Part shown: piece after piece, positions 13,901 through 22,790 of the stretch | How positions within the stretch are numbered: the stretch's first letter is position 1 | How the letters are laid out: every line of letters begins with the position of its first letter | Origin: Solen grandis | Lineage: Eukaryota > Mollusca > Bivalvia > Adapedonta > Solenidae | DNA length: 64,000 bases | Direction of reading: 5' to 3' | Assembly: GCA_021229015.1 (NCBI GenBank) | Contig: CM037788.1 | Span: forward strand, 37,224,024-37,288,023 | The notes under the pieces: generated by a model | Told to the model about the DNA's origin: nothing | Databases searched by the model: none | The model's input: the letters and a program-made list of their open reading frames with translations, nothing else | Position numbers and translations under genes: made by a program

Positions 13901-16248
13901 CATAGGAAGCTTCAATATCAAACACAGATGTGCATATTATGAAATGGTCACGGTTGACTGATTTTCTTTTGAGTTATGGCCCTTTGCTGATTTTCTGGAG
14001 TTTTCTTTGTCCACGCTATTTCTCAATAACTACTGGATAGATTTCAAACAAACGTCATAGGAAGCTTCAATATCAAACACAGATGTGCATATTATGAAAT
14101 GGTTACGGTTGACTGATTTTCTTTTGAGTTATGGCCCTTTGCTGATTTTCTGGAGTTTTCTTTGTCCATGCTATTTCTCATTAACTACTGGATGGATTTC
14201 AATCAAACTTCATAGGAAGCTTCACTGGTGAGCATAGATGTGCATATTATGAAATTGTTACGGTTGATTGACTTTCTTTTGAGTTATGGTCCTTTGTTGA
14301 TTTTCTCGAGTTTTTTTTGTCCACGCTATTTCTCAATAACTACTGAATAGATTTCAAACAAACGTCATAGGAAGCTTCAATATCAAGCACAGATGTGCAT
14401 ATTATGAAATGGTTACGGTTGACTGATTTTCTTTTGAGTTATGGCTGTGCTGATTTTCTGGAGTTTTCTTTGTCCATGCTATTTCTCAATAACTACTCGA
14501 TAGATTTCAAACAAACGTCATAGGAAGCTTCAATATCAAGCACAGATGTGCATATTATAAAGTGGTTACGGTTGACTGATTTTCTTTTGATTTATGGCCC
14601 TTTGCTGATTTTCTGGAGTTTTCTTTGTCAATGCTTTTTCTCATTAACTACTGGATGGATTTCAATCAAACTTCATAGGAAGCTTCACTGGTGAGCATAG
14701 ATGTGCATATTATGAAATTGTTACGGTTGACTGACTTTTTTTTTAGTTATGGCCCTTTGCTGATTTTCTGGAGTTTTCTTTGTCCACGCTATTTCTCAAT
14801 AACTACTGGATAGATTTCAAACAAACGTCATAGGAAGCTTCAGTATCAAGCACAGATGTGCATATTATGAAATGTTACGGTTGACTGATTTTTTTTAGTT
14901 ATGGCCCTTTGCTGATTTTCTGGAGTTTTCTTTGTCCATGCTATTTCTCAATAACTACTGGATGGATGAATGCACTTTTTGGCTTATTCTTCCACATATC
15001 AGCTTTCATTGATATCTTTAATTATACTACTCAGTCAAATTTTATGGGAAGCTTCACTAGCTCTTCACTTAGAAACAGCCTTTTGGTGACACACTTCTTT
15101 TTTGTTTAATTCAATGTTGCAGATTTGGTATGTGTGGGGGGTATTCATCACCTTTAGTGATAGCTCTAGTTTATTTAAAATTTAAACCGCTTCACTGTTT
15201 TACCAGGGTATATATATAACTGATTTCGGTAAAGTAGCCACAATAATAAATCCCTGTTCCTTTACGAATAAATCCTCTGAGTTACACGGTCATTTGCCAA
15301 TAAATGCCAGTAGCCATATGTCAAAGGGCACGTAAAATTGGTCATTTTACCATGTAACATGTGACCTGACTGTTTTGCCCGGACCATATATCAGCAAACA
15401 CTGTTTAACAATTTTTATCATCTTCGTGAAAAGGTTTTCTTCCAAAAGTATCATCACATTGTGTTCCTTATTCATAAATCAGAGTTTTATAACTTCACTA
15501 TACTCTAAAATAAAACATTTCTGTGCATATCATGGGCATGTTCTAATTTGATAATTGTTTCATGTTGTTATGATCCTTTGCATTGTACAAACAAATTCTT
15601 GTCCGGATTATTTCTCTGCTTTCACTTTTCGGAGATCAATGGACATCATAGGAAGCATGATATAAAACTTACTTCTTTGCGACTTCCTGCTGTATTCTAA
15701 TCTCCCAAACCATTATTTACATAGAAGTTGAATTCATTAAGATAATAGGCCTACAAAATGAACATTTTAACTTGACGGAGACAACGAGAGGGTTAAAGAA
15801 TTAGACTTAGATGTTACTATTCCACAGTAATGTCACGTTCTTCCTTATCAGACTCAGTTTATGATAAATACCGTTGCATGTTTTATTTTCAGACATAAAA
15901 CCAAACAACATACTTCTTGCCCAGTCTCCTGGAAACGAAAGCCTACCCTCGTTATCAGCATTACCTTCAGATTCACAAAGCTCAACTACTGCCGTGGATA
16001 CCAGATCAACGACAGAAAATACTTATGATTTGCCAACAGTATCCAATATGACCATGACATCAGACAGATCAAATAATGGGAATCCCCTTGATCACTCACA
16101 ACACACAGCAAAAAGGGATACCTTATATGACCTTCCGGAATCTTGGAACAACGTAGACAATGATTTAGCGAGGCCTATACCAAACTCTGGTTACTTGACC
16201 CCTTGTAATGCGGTCAACGCATGTCCAGATGAAGGGCCATTACGTTGA
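1852..16248 (+). CDS. multiple-EGF-domain transmembrane receptor, CED-1/Draper/MEGF10-like (3' part)
   Basis: Eleven exons: 1852-1924, 2822-3126, 3454-3576, 4563-4706, 5318-5464, 5748-5888, 7092-7184, 7736-7978, 8349-8642, 9532-9678, 15893-16248. Joined, they encode about 687 residues ending at TGA 16246-16248; the signal peptide and N-terminal exons lie left of the window. The first seven exons give Cys-rich EGF/laminin-EGF-like modules (CxCxPGYxGxxC pattern). Exon 7736-7978 gives a short stalk, a membrane helix (GPLIAVVSIAGLLLIALIIL onward) and a basic RRKVRRLK stop-transfer. The tail has NPMY, an acidic Asp run, YTTL, two YDLP and GYLTP motifs. Known members of this family (CED-1, Draper, MEGF10/11, PEAR1) clear apoptotic cells or mediate adhesion, signalling through NPxY and YxxL. 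That role is inferred here; SREC/SCARF-type receptors are the main alternative. The last intron is 6.2 kb and full of transposable elements. Confidence 0.85.
2822..3126 (+). CDS. EGF-receptor exon b, about 2.5 EGF-like modules
   Basis: Acceptor TCTTATGCAG, donor GTAAGC. Encodes consecutive EGF-like modules, for example YYGQDCREECLCPHGDCDP and WGSNCANKCLCKNAAVCH, with the CxCxPG(Y/F) core repeated. Ends in phase 1. Confidence 0.9.
3454..3576 (+). CDS. EGF-receptor exon c, one EGF-like module
   Basis: Acceptor TACTACACAG, donor GTAACA, phase 1 at both ends. Encodes CMDGYYGGNCLKPCSCNP and a CLCRPG core. Confidence 0.9.
3815..4110 (-). mobile_element. mariner-like element remnant (transposase C-terminus and one TIR)
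   Basis: In one reverse frame, after bridging broken frames, the sequence reads KSEYQSFHEDGK then KCMDVDGN, resembling the WxKC-x-DG-x-(Y/F) end of mariner transposases. At the outer edge, GAGGGGTGTTCGGAAATACC resembles a mariner terminal repeat. Frames are broken and the rest of the transposase was not found, so it is a decayed fragment in an intron. Confidence 0.4.
4563..4706 (+). CDS. EGF-receptor exon d, one EGF-like module
   Basis: Acceptor TTTCTTTCCCAG, donor GTATGT, symmetrical phase 1. Encodes GFRGSNCDKTCEEGRYGFMC followed by a CDPITGSCIC core. Confidence 0.9.
5046..5262. repeat. minisatellite, unit about 60 bp, about 3.5 copies
   Basis: The block GTTGATGTGCAATATGTACA followed by a CCTCCACGTGTGTAACTATG-type segment repeats about every 60 bp inside an intron, with few differences between units. 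The last unit decays just before the exon at 5318. Confidence 0.85.
5318..5464 (+). CDS. EGF-receptor exon e, one EGF-like module
   Basis: Acceptor ATGCCCCAG, donor GTAAGT, phase 1. Encodes CPSHRWGEDCGQDCQCNG and CDPRTGECVCYPGYQG. The exon has no in-frame stop although it has no ATG-started open frame. Confidence 0.88.
5748..5888 (+). CDS. EGF-receptor exon f, one EGF-like module
   Basis: Acceptor TTTCTTACAG, donor GTAAGT, phase 1. Encodes CDSGFYGYNCAQRCPKC and a C-terminal GFRGQDC core. Confidence 0.9.
6107..6146 (-). mobile_element. MetaSINE tail fragment, reverse orientation
   Basis: This stretch is the reverse complement of the 3' tail of the complete SINE at 6741-6989 (core ACTGTCGAAGCGACGG then CTCAAATAGTCAAGT). 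Only the tail is present, as in a 5'-truncated insertion. Confidence 0.7.
6741..6989 (+). mobile_element. complete MetaSINE with tRNA-Leu-type head and 12-bp target duplication
   Basis: The head has pol III box A (GTGGCCGAGAGGGTAAAGTC) and box B (GGGTTCAAATCCC), as in a tRNA-Leu derivative. It is followed by a central block with CCTTCCAGCTGGTTTGCGGT and GTCTTCCTCCACCTGTAATT, as I recall the Meta domain of bivalve SINEs. The tail ends TACTCAAATAGTCAAG. TCACTTGGATGA occurs directly on both sides (6729-6740 and 6990-7001), a perfect target-site duplication that implies a fairly recent insertion. Confidence 0.85.
7092..7184 (+). CDS. EGF-receptor exon g, last partial EGF-like module
   Basis: Acceptor TTGTTCAG, donor GTGAGT, phase 1. 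Encodes CDPVQGMPCICDDRHEGPTC, the last Cys-rich piece before the membrane exon. A complete MetaSINE sits about 90 bp upstream of its acceptor. Confidence 0.82.
7736..7978 (+). CDS. EGF-receptor exon h, stalk and transmembrane helix
   Basis: Acceptor CGTATTACAG, donor GTAGGT, phase 1. Encodes a charged stalk, then an uninterrupted hydrophobic stretch of about 25 residues (starting LIAVVSIAGLLLIALIIL), then the basic juxtamembrane YRRKVRRLKEE. This fixes a type I single-pass topology. Confidence 0.92.
8349..8642 (+). CDS. EGF-receptor exon i, cytoplasmic tail with NPMY and YTTL
   Basis: Acceptor TTTTGTAG, donor GTAAGT, phase 1. Encodes VANPMYREQN (an NPxY motif for PTB adaptors), a basic PRPRRQQAR stretch, a run of six Asp, and GRYTTLKSL (a YxxL motif). 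The pairing of NPxY and YxxL is typical of CED-1/Draper/MEGF10 tails. Confidence 0.9.
9532..9678 (+). CDS. EGF-receptor exon j, tail linker
   Basis: Acceptor TTGGTTTCAG, donor GTGAGC, phase 1. Encodes a polar, Gln/Asn/Ser-rich linker with an imperfect internal repeat (NQEQGSRPSTNQEQGN). No domain recognised. Confidence 0.82.
11767..12073. mobile_element. piggyBac-like MITE, copy 2, with a truncated copy alongside
   Basis: The full element (11836-12069, again 234 bp) is flanked by TTAA at 11832-11835 and 12070-12073 and lies in the opposite orientation to copy 1. Directly to its left, 11767-11831 repeats the first 65 or so bases of the same end (CACTCATATAGACTCATTTT), so one insertion landed next to or in an older broken copy. 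Confidence 0.75.
13451..15170. mobile_element. satellite-bearing Helitron/Helentron-like non-autonomous element, family A
   Basis: The 5' end forms a hairpin (CAAACGTAGTTTG with C and G runs) and carries ATACCCCCCACA, whose exact complement TGTGGGGGGTAT stands near the 3' end. After a GTCC/GTCG microsatellite come about ten head-to-tail units of about 155 bp. The 3' end has the hairpin ATCACCTTTAGTGAT followed by CTAG then T, as Helitron ends do. There is no coding capacity. The architecture also matches bivalve pearl elements and insect DINE/HINE elements; the assignment is inference. Confidence 0.6.
13527..14985. repeat. tandem core of family A, about 10 units of about 155 bp
   Basis: The phrase GCTATTTCTCAATAACTACT recurs at about 13551, 13706, 13860, 14015, 14169 and so on to about 14939, a spacing near 155 bp. 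Units fall into two subtypes, one with GAAATTGTTACGG and one with GAAATGGTTACGG. The last unit breaks into unrelated sequence. Confidence 0.9.
15893..16248 (+). CDS. EGF-receptor exon k, C-terminal tail with two YDLP motifs
   Basis: Acceptor TTTATTTTCAG, phase 1 entry, open to TGA at 16246-16248. Encodes a Ser/Thr-rich, disordered-looking tail with ENTYDLPTV, TLYDLPESW and GYLTP. YDxP is the docking motif for the Crk-type SH2 domain in Cas-like scaffolds. The link to the previous exon rests on phase and strand across a 6.2-kb intron, so it is less certain than the others. Confidence 0.75.
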
Positions 16249-17018
16249 CATGAATGGAACAGATAATACCGCAACCTGTGAAAGACTGGATCACACACAT
16301 GCATAAAAAAGGATTGTCACTGACACATTTAACTAAATATTGTTTCTTTGCGTTAAACATATAGTCTTATAAAATAACCTTTTGCGTCATAATTGTGTAT
16401 GCAATGAAATATGACACTTGATCAGAAGAAATGAACATAAATTTTTACACAATATCTTTCATTTAACACTTTCCCAAAATATTTATTTTTGTATAGTAAC
16501 ATTTATGTTTATATGAAATGATTTACAGTAGATTATGCAGTGTAAAGAGAATGTTCTTTGTATGACATTTATTCAATTACAATGATATTAATTCATTACA
16601 GTACTTTTTGATTTCAAAAATATTATCATCATCTGAACTTAACACAAGCTATTTTTATAATCAGATTAAAAAAAAAACACATTTAGTTTGTCCAAATATT
16701 TTCATAAAAGCTGAAGAAAAATTCATTTTATTTTCACTATAAATATACAGAACTTAAAAATGTGTGTAAATAATGAAAAAAACAAATGTGCTTTCAAAAT
16801 ATATTTTTTGCAAATTGTAAATATGCATTGCAATTGCTTGTTCAACATCTGTTTTCTTTTGAGGAAGTAGGTACATGTTCCAGTCTTTTGTATAATAGTA
16901 ATTTATGTGTTTGTCCCGACACAAATGTTTGTGATGAATCTGATTGTGATAATTAATTTAAAAATATAAGCTTCCTTATTGTTGGTGCGATTATGTAATC
17001 ATATCTTATGTACGAGGG

Positions 17019-17024
17019 AATAAA
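17019..17024 (+). terminator. possible polyadenylation signal of the EGF-receptor gene
   Basis: AATAAA about 770 nt after the stop codon, followed by a T-rich stretch. Several other AATAAA hexamers follow, so the actual site is uncertain. Confidence 0.3.
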
Positions 17025-18253
17025 TTTTTTCTCTTCGTTTCCTTAAGTAACATATGGGTTATTCAATCGATCGTAAATGTCATATTGAAAGTATGCGATG
17101 TTTCGCTTTTTAAAGTTTTATACGTCATGTTCTATTTTGAAATGAATACATATCTTTTTTTACTAGGCATTATCACGTAACAGTACATTGAAGGGAGCTC
17201 TTTTGAGCGAAACATTGCAGGGAAACAGCGTGTGTTGTATTTTGCTTACATAATATATCTTCCCTTACGAATATGCGGTTCATCATTTATGAGTTACGGG
17301 TGAATAAATACATACACATTCCTGTCTAGGTATTACGTTGATAACAAACTGTCAAATTCTAATCTGCTGTAAACATTAATATCAACAACTAAATTTTACC
17401 AACACCACATAGGCGTTTATAGTTGTATTCCTAAATTGGGTAAAACACATACCACCATATTCCTGTTTTACGATATATTTAAATACATACCGCCGTTGAT
17501 ATAAATTATTTCCGCACTGACTGACAATAGTTGTACAGAAATGATATTTTTTTTTTATTGTTCTTATATGGAATTTAATTTTTTTTCATTATATAATAGT
17601 TACTTTGTAAATACACTATCAATATATCAGTTCTTTCATATGATTCCACCTCTTTTTCACCACTTTGTTTTATCCCTGAAAAGTGACCCAGTCTGAATAT
17701 TATCAAAGTTTCTGTATCTGAAAGTATAACACTAACAAATTTGACTGCACTTCAGTAAATTTTCCAGATGCATTATTTTGCATTTTGATGTGGCATTTGA
17801 ATGATAACGTGGTTGTGATGTTTATGTTTTAACCATGTGGTGTCATTACCTAGATTGATGTTAAAATAAGGTATAATGGAGTTACGTTGAATAATTTTTT
17901 TGTGATTCGAAATTAAAGATTTAATTGTGTACTAATGATTTTGACGACATGAAAATGTATGATTTTTTTTTTCAGATACAATTATGAATAGGTTTAAGAG
18001 GTGGTGATTATCATCAGTGCATATTTCTGTAAGAATTTATTGTTATATATGATATTGTCCACACTTTATATTTTCTTTCTAGATTAAAAAAGTATATTTC
18101 GCTCATATATGAATTGATCCAAAAAAACTTCATATTGTTAATGATCAATGTCTTATAATGGATCATATTTTCAAAATTTTCATTTGGTGCTTTTTAGTTA
18201 TCCTTTATTGATTACTAGGGGTGTTATGTATTTTAGCATTTCTTGTGGTCGTG

Positions 18254-18297
<44 letters not shown>
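18254..18297. repeat. (TA)n microsatellite
   Basis: About 22 uninterrupted TA dinucleotides. The open frame across it is only an Ile-Tyr artefact. Confidence 0.95.
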
Positions 18298-18300
<3 letters not shown>

Positions 18301-19204
18301 ATTTTCATAAGATATGTTACTTTAATCCACCAGATAATGACAATAATGCTTGCTAAACATGATGACACTGAATTTAGTCCTTGTTTTCGTGCACTCCTTT
18401 GTCATGGTATCTGTAAGACCAAATTGCTGGGACATGTATTTTATTTCTTAACAAATATTTAAGATGAGCTGGCTCGTCATTTTGGTGCCTTATATTATAC
18501 ATTCCATGTGTTATTTTTGTATTTTGTTAATGTTTTTCCTTGATTAAGGTTATATTTTAATCATCCGTCATATTCTATGACTCCACTAGATGATTACGAG
18601 ATTAGGGCATTTATAAGAAACGTCTCATTTTCTTTCCCATAAATAAACTTCTGCTCATGCATTAAAATTATGAAGGATAATTTAACTTTTATATGCTGAA
18701 GGGAAAAAGAAACACAGTACAAATATTACACTATTTATCCCAATAGCCGGATTCAGAATTTTACAATCTGACTCTGTTGCTAACCACGTATGACCAGGCG
18801 ACTTCATATAAATGGATCATTCTTTCCGAATCATTTTTTTTTTGGTACTTGCATATGTCGGTATCAACATAAGATGAATTATATATTTCTCAAGACCGAC
18901 TCACACAGTTACCATGCGTTTCTTTTCCCATCAGTGTAATGGACATTCTGTTTTATGTTCATAATCAACATGTCTAGAAATTAATGCTAAAGTATTTTTT
19001 GAGCAATGAGGTTATTCTTGGTTCATTTGAAATATGTATTGATCCAGATATAATTATTCAAAATAAAATGTACAGTATTTGTTATAATGTATAATGTCCA
19101 TTGTTACTTACTAATTTGTGATATTTCTCATGTACTTGTACAATAGACATGGTATCAGGAGACTGATCCCCACGTTTCATGTTGGTCAGACCTTTATCTT
19201 GGAT

Positions 19205-19345
19205 AAACGTCTGTCATATTGTCTTCTTGCTGGCTTGCAGTAGATCCATAGTTTTGCCCGGATGCACATGTGCATTCGAGGTCTTCTTCCAGCAGTAATT
19301 AACAGCTGGATATCGCTATATGATATAAATTCTCTCACAGCAACA
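19205..19345 (+). mobile_element. decayed MetaSINE fragment
   Basis: Contains decayed versions of the central block (CTTGCTGGCTTGCAGTAG) and of the GAGGTCTTCTTCCAGCAGTA and TAGCTGGACGTCGCTATATG blocks (here CAGCTGGATATCGCTATATG). No tRNA head is visible. Confidence 0.5.
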
Positions 19346-20348
19346 CTAAGGCAACACAACAGATAAATTGCCATTACAATTTAAATCGTGGATTAAGGTC
19401 ATAACGAGTTACATTTTTTTCTGCAATTGGTTTCATATGCATTGTTGTAAATTGTTAATGCATGTCTTTGTCCTTTGATCTGTTGAATATTTCAAAGTAT
19501 TGACTTAATATACTTAATGTACATTAATTGTCAGAACTAAGTCTACACTCACTGTCAAAACTTAGTACTTGAAGCCAACTCCTTTATTGCTGATTTTAAG
19601 TAACATTTTCTGAATCAATACTTTGCGTAAAATACTGCTGATCTATGCAAACTGGCATTAACAGGCATTATGATGTTATTTTGCATAATACACACTTTGC
19701 GAGGTATGCACATTTTATGATCGATATATATGCATATATTATTTGGAGATTAAATTTAAATCATATTTGTTGTTTTTGTTGTTTTTTTGTTGATTGTCCC
19801 TCGAGTTACATATTTTCGGTTCAAATTTCAACGTTGAAAGTTAAAATTTGATTATAGTTTAGCCTTATATTTTGAAAGCAAAAGTCGATAATTACTGATC
19901 GAGAATAAACTTTAATACTTATATATATCATTGTTATTTTTTAGTAATTTTGATCTCGATTAATTTCGCATTTACCATTTAAATTAATTCATATCTTATT
20001 GTCACTTCTATTTATGATATAAAGAAATGAACATGTACTTGATGAACAAGTTGCAACAAATGTTATAAAAATGATCAATGGGAAAACACAGACACCAACA
20101 CACACAAGCTTTTATAAATGATACTGTAGTACGTTCTTATGCCATCAACATACAGTACCTGATTTCACATTGGTATCAGCATAGTTCACATCTTAACAAA
20201 ATGTATAAAAACTGAAATTATGTTTTATACGAGGTCCTTTGTGCAGTTATAACCGGGCAGAAATGATACCTCTAAGAAAGATAGTTCATCATAATGCTTG
20301 GACTGGGGCAAATGAACAGTGTACATGTCACAGGGTGAGAAAATATGC

Positions 20349-20420
20349 AGCCTGACCGGGACTCGAACCCGGGGACTTTCGCTTACAGGGCGAATGCTCT
20401 ACCGACTGAGCTACCCGGCC
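20349..20420 (-). tRNA. tRNA-Thr(TGT)-like gene or SINE head
   Basis: Read on the minus strand, the 72 nt fold as a cloverleaf. Box A TAGCTCAGTCGG and box B GGTTCGAGTCC are perfect; the anticodon stem TTCGC/GCGAA and the T stem CCGGG/CCCGG pair fully. The acceptor stem GGCCGGG/TCAGGCT has one mismatch and two G-U pairs. The loop CCTGTAA places TGT as anticodon but with C instead of the near-universal T at position 33. This may be a degenerate gene or a tRNA-derived SINE head rather than a working tRNA. Confidence 0.55.
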
Positions 20421-20533
20421 GTTTACATAATGTATGATTCTCCCCTATTGTGAGTTATCCGTACTGTGACATACACACAGAGTTGAAATAGCAAAGAAAA
20501 CACTCTTTGCTTTCTTTCGTTGCTCTTTTAATT

Positions 20534-21070
20534 AGTCCCCTACCGGCTTCGCCGAAGGGGACTATAGGTTTGCACTCCGTCCGTCCGTCCGTCAGTCACA
20601 CACATGTTTTCCGGACTTTTTTTCTAAACGCTTGCAGATATTCATCTAATTTTGGTGTGTGAGTCTACCACCATGACTTACAGATCAAGTTTGAGTTTCG
20701 TTCCGGTCCATTGATTTTTGACGGAATTACGACCTTTGGAATTAGAAAATTTCGTTAAAATAGCAGTTTTCCGGATTTTTTTTCTAAACGCTTGCAGATA
20801 TTCATCTAATTTTTGGTGTGTGAGTCTATCACCATGAGTTACAGATCAAGTTTGAGTTTCGTTCCGGTCCATTGATTTTTGACGGAATTACGGTCCTTGG
20901 AATTAGATTTTTTTTTAAATAGCAGTTTCTCTGCACTCAGGTCTTCCTCCACCTGTAATTAGCTGGATGTTGTTATATGACAGAAATAAACAGGTTGTGC
21001 TTGTGTGTGTGTTGGGGGTCTTAGTTTTCCATTTGCCGGTAGGGGACTTAGTGTTGCCTAAGCAATACTT
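20534..21070. mobile_element. satellite-bearing Helentron-like element, family C
   Basis: Begins AGTCCCCTACCGG in a hairpin (AGTCCCC pairs with GGGGACT) and ends with the perfect complement CCGGTAGGGGACT, then a small hairpin TTGCCTAAGCAA. A CCGT microsatellite follows the 5' hairpin, then two tandem units of about 160 bp (CCGGA then TTTCTAAACGCTTGCAGATA). A MetaSINE tail fragment sits near its 3' part at 20938-20985. No coding capacity. Confidence 0.65.
20938..20985 (+). mobile_element. MetaSINE tail fragment
   Basis: CAGGTCTTCCTCCACCTGTA and TTAGCTGGATGTTGTTATAT match the 3' half of the complete SINE at 6741-6989. It is embedded in the family C element. Confidence 0.65.
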
Positions 21071-21499
21071 TCATAATACTTGTTCTCTCTGCATTGCAAA
21101 AACATACTGTCGTGACGCACCGCCTTAGTGATTTGCGTGGGTGTTTGGATCGTATAATACTGCTATATTTTGAACGGTGCGCTTCTTGCTGAAAACAACT
21201 ACTTCCGCCCTTTTTACGTTTTGTTGAGAAATATACTGAGTACGCTAAATCGACAATTTCTTTTGTAAAATATGCCATCTGTATATGCCGGTTGCGCGAC
21301 CTTGTATGCCCAAAACTACAGCCTTGGTTTGAAATCTCTAGATCAACTAGAAGGCGATTATTATGTTTAAGTAAATACATGTACATATAGAAGAAAGTGG
21401 ACAAAACAACCGTTATCTGACGGTTTTTCTTATAGGTTTAGGCTTTGAAAAAGAAAACTGACTTAAGTAGTGCATTTCAAGTCCGTTTAGGAAATTTGA

Positions 21500-21875
21500 T
21501 ACGTCAGTATTGGAAACCCACGAGTGTTCATTTCGTTACTTCATTCATCGCCCGTGGGATTATTAATTAGCATTTGCTCGTTATCTATTATTTGAAAAGC
21601 CGCGCCACCATTCGCAGCCCCCTAGGTTGTTAGGATTTTTTTACCAATAGAAACTCTCGTACTTACGGTAGCGCAGTGTGACGTAATCACTGTGCGGAGT
21701 GTGTTACTGACTTACAGATTTTATATCTCCAACTGAAGAGTACTCATTTGTGTCAGCAGCATTTTGATTGGTCGACGTACCTCTTATGAATATCCTTATT
21801 ACGATAAAGTGCTACCCAAGTATCTCATGGCTAACAGCTGTAATAGGCAGTCGTGGGTATCTGACGCTGATGATA
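21500..21875. mobile_element. MITE-like family D, copy 1
   Basis: Shares long blocks with 46160-46500 (for example TTAGCATTTGCTCGTTATC, TTTGAAAAGCCGCGCCAC, ACCAATAGAAACTCTCGTA, CCTCTTATGAATATCCTTAT). The two ends carry imperfect complementary ends built on ACCCACGA and TCGTGGGT. No coding capacity. Confidence 0.65.
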
Positions 21876-22079
21876 CGTAGACTTTAAATTATCCAATAAC
21901 CAAACCTAATTTAATACATATCCCTTGAATTACGTTTATTGATGTCATCAATTTTCATCAATTTAAAGTTAAACGGGCATCATACATGGCGTATTTTATC
22001 TACGAGTTTTATATGAAATAAAATAAAATTTGAATACGGTGTTGTAAGAAAAGACAAAAAAAAAGAAGCAAATTTGATC

Positions 22080-22085
22080 TTTATT
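22080..22085 (-). terminator. possible polyadenylation signal of the SLC3-like gene
   Basis: AATAAA on the minus strand about 500 nt past the stop codon. The region is AT-rich, so this is weak evidence. Confidence 0.25.
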
Positions 22086-22585
22086 TGCTTTTGTTCCAAG
22101 TTATAAAAGTTCAAAAGATGTAAAAATAGTTTCATCATTACTAAATGAGAATACTTAAACAATAAAATCACAATAATTGTAAGGTATGTTATGTAAGTGT
22201 TAAAAATAATATAACTATTCTCCGGAATGTATTGCTGTTTCTCTATGATAAGACGTTGTCAAATCTTCGTGATTATAATGTTAAATGACTTTGTTGAAGA
22301 AGAAAGTGAAGGCACTACCTAATTGGTTGGCGCTAACTGCGTAAGAGAGTTTAAACTAATTAAAATGACCAAAATGTGTAATTATAAATATTTTTGGTAA
22401 ATTTACAAGTTGTGAGTATCATGACTGAATATTTCTGTTAGAATTAAATTGGTTGTTTAACATGTATATTTGTCCACACACGATGATTTCTTTTAGGATT
22501 AGAAGACCTTGACACATTTCATCAGTATTGTTGTCCAACGGAATGTATTCTGTTACGATTGTTGTTCCTTCCTAGAAACACATGG

Positions 22586-22790
22586 TTAGAGTTCCTTCGC
22601 AACGTAGTCCCAGGACACGACAAGGCCTCCATAGGGAGCGATATCCAAACTTCCGGTGTCCACCTCGTCATCGACAGAATATTTGGTGCCATGTGAAAGG
22701 GACACCACGGCTTCCTCTTGGATGGTATCGTGTGACCCTTTGAAGTTCCGGGTCACTGCCGTCGATCCGAAGTTTATAGCCACCAAATAG
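22586..22790 (-). CDS. SLC3-like exon 11 (C-terminus)
   Basis: Acceptor CTATTTCAG, open to TAA at 22588-22586. Encodes [16 protein letters not shown] and a beta-rich tail ending in AKEL. Typical of the all-beta C-domain of the family. Confidence 0.9.

Larger units (their letters stand above)
9679..15892 (+). other. large intron 10 of the EGF-receptor gene
   Basis: A 6.2-kb intron. Apart from the MITE at 11832-12073 and the satellite-bearing element at 13451-15170 it is AT-rich sequence with short open frames and no recognisable product. An unseen exon cannot be excluded because all neighbouring introns are phase 1. Confidence 0.6.
16249..22585. other. 3' UTR and intergenic region between the receptor and the SLC3 gene
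   Basis: No protein gene was recognised in this 6.3 kb. It holds the 3' UTR of the plus-strand gene (AATAAA at 17019-17024 is a possible polyA signal), a TA microsatellite, MetaSINE fragments, a tRNA-like sequence, one family C element and one family D MITE. The two flanking genes converge here. Confidence 0.6.

Noticed and set aside
15893..15930. Reading DIKPNNILLA resembles the catalytic loop of a protein kinase.
   Set aside because: The preceding His-Arg, the DFG motif and the rest of a kinase domain are absent. The reading is simply the start of the receptor's last tail exon.
18148..18462. 104-codon open frame with Ile-Tyr repeats.
   Set aside because: The frame runs through a (TA)n microsatellite and has no domain or splice context.
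20534..21070. Possible gene promoter because of a strong hairpin and CCGT repeats.
   Set aside because: The same parts recur in transposon-like elements of families A and B, and no gene follows.
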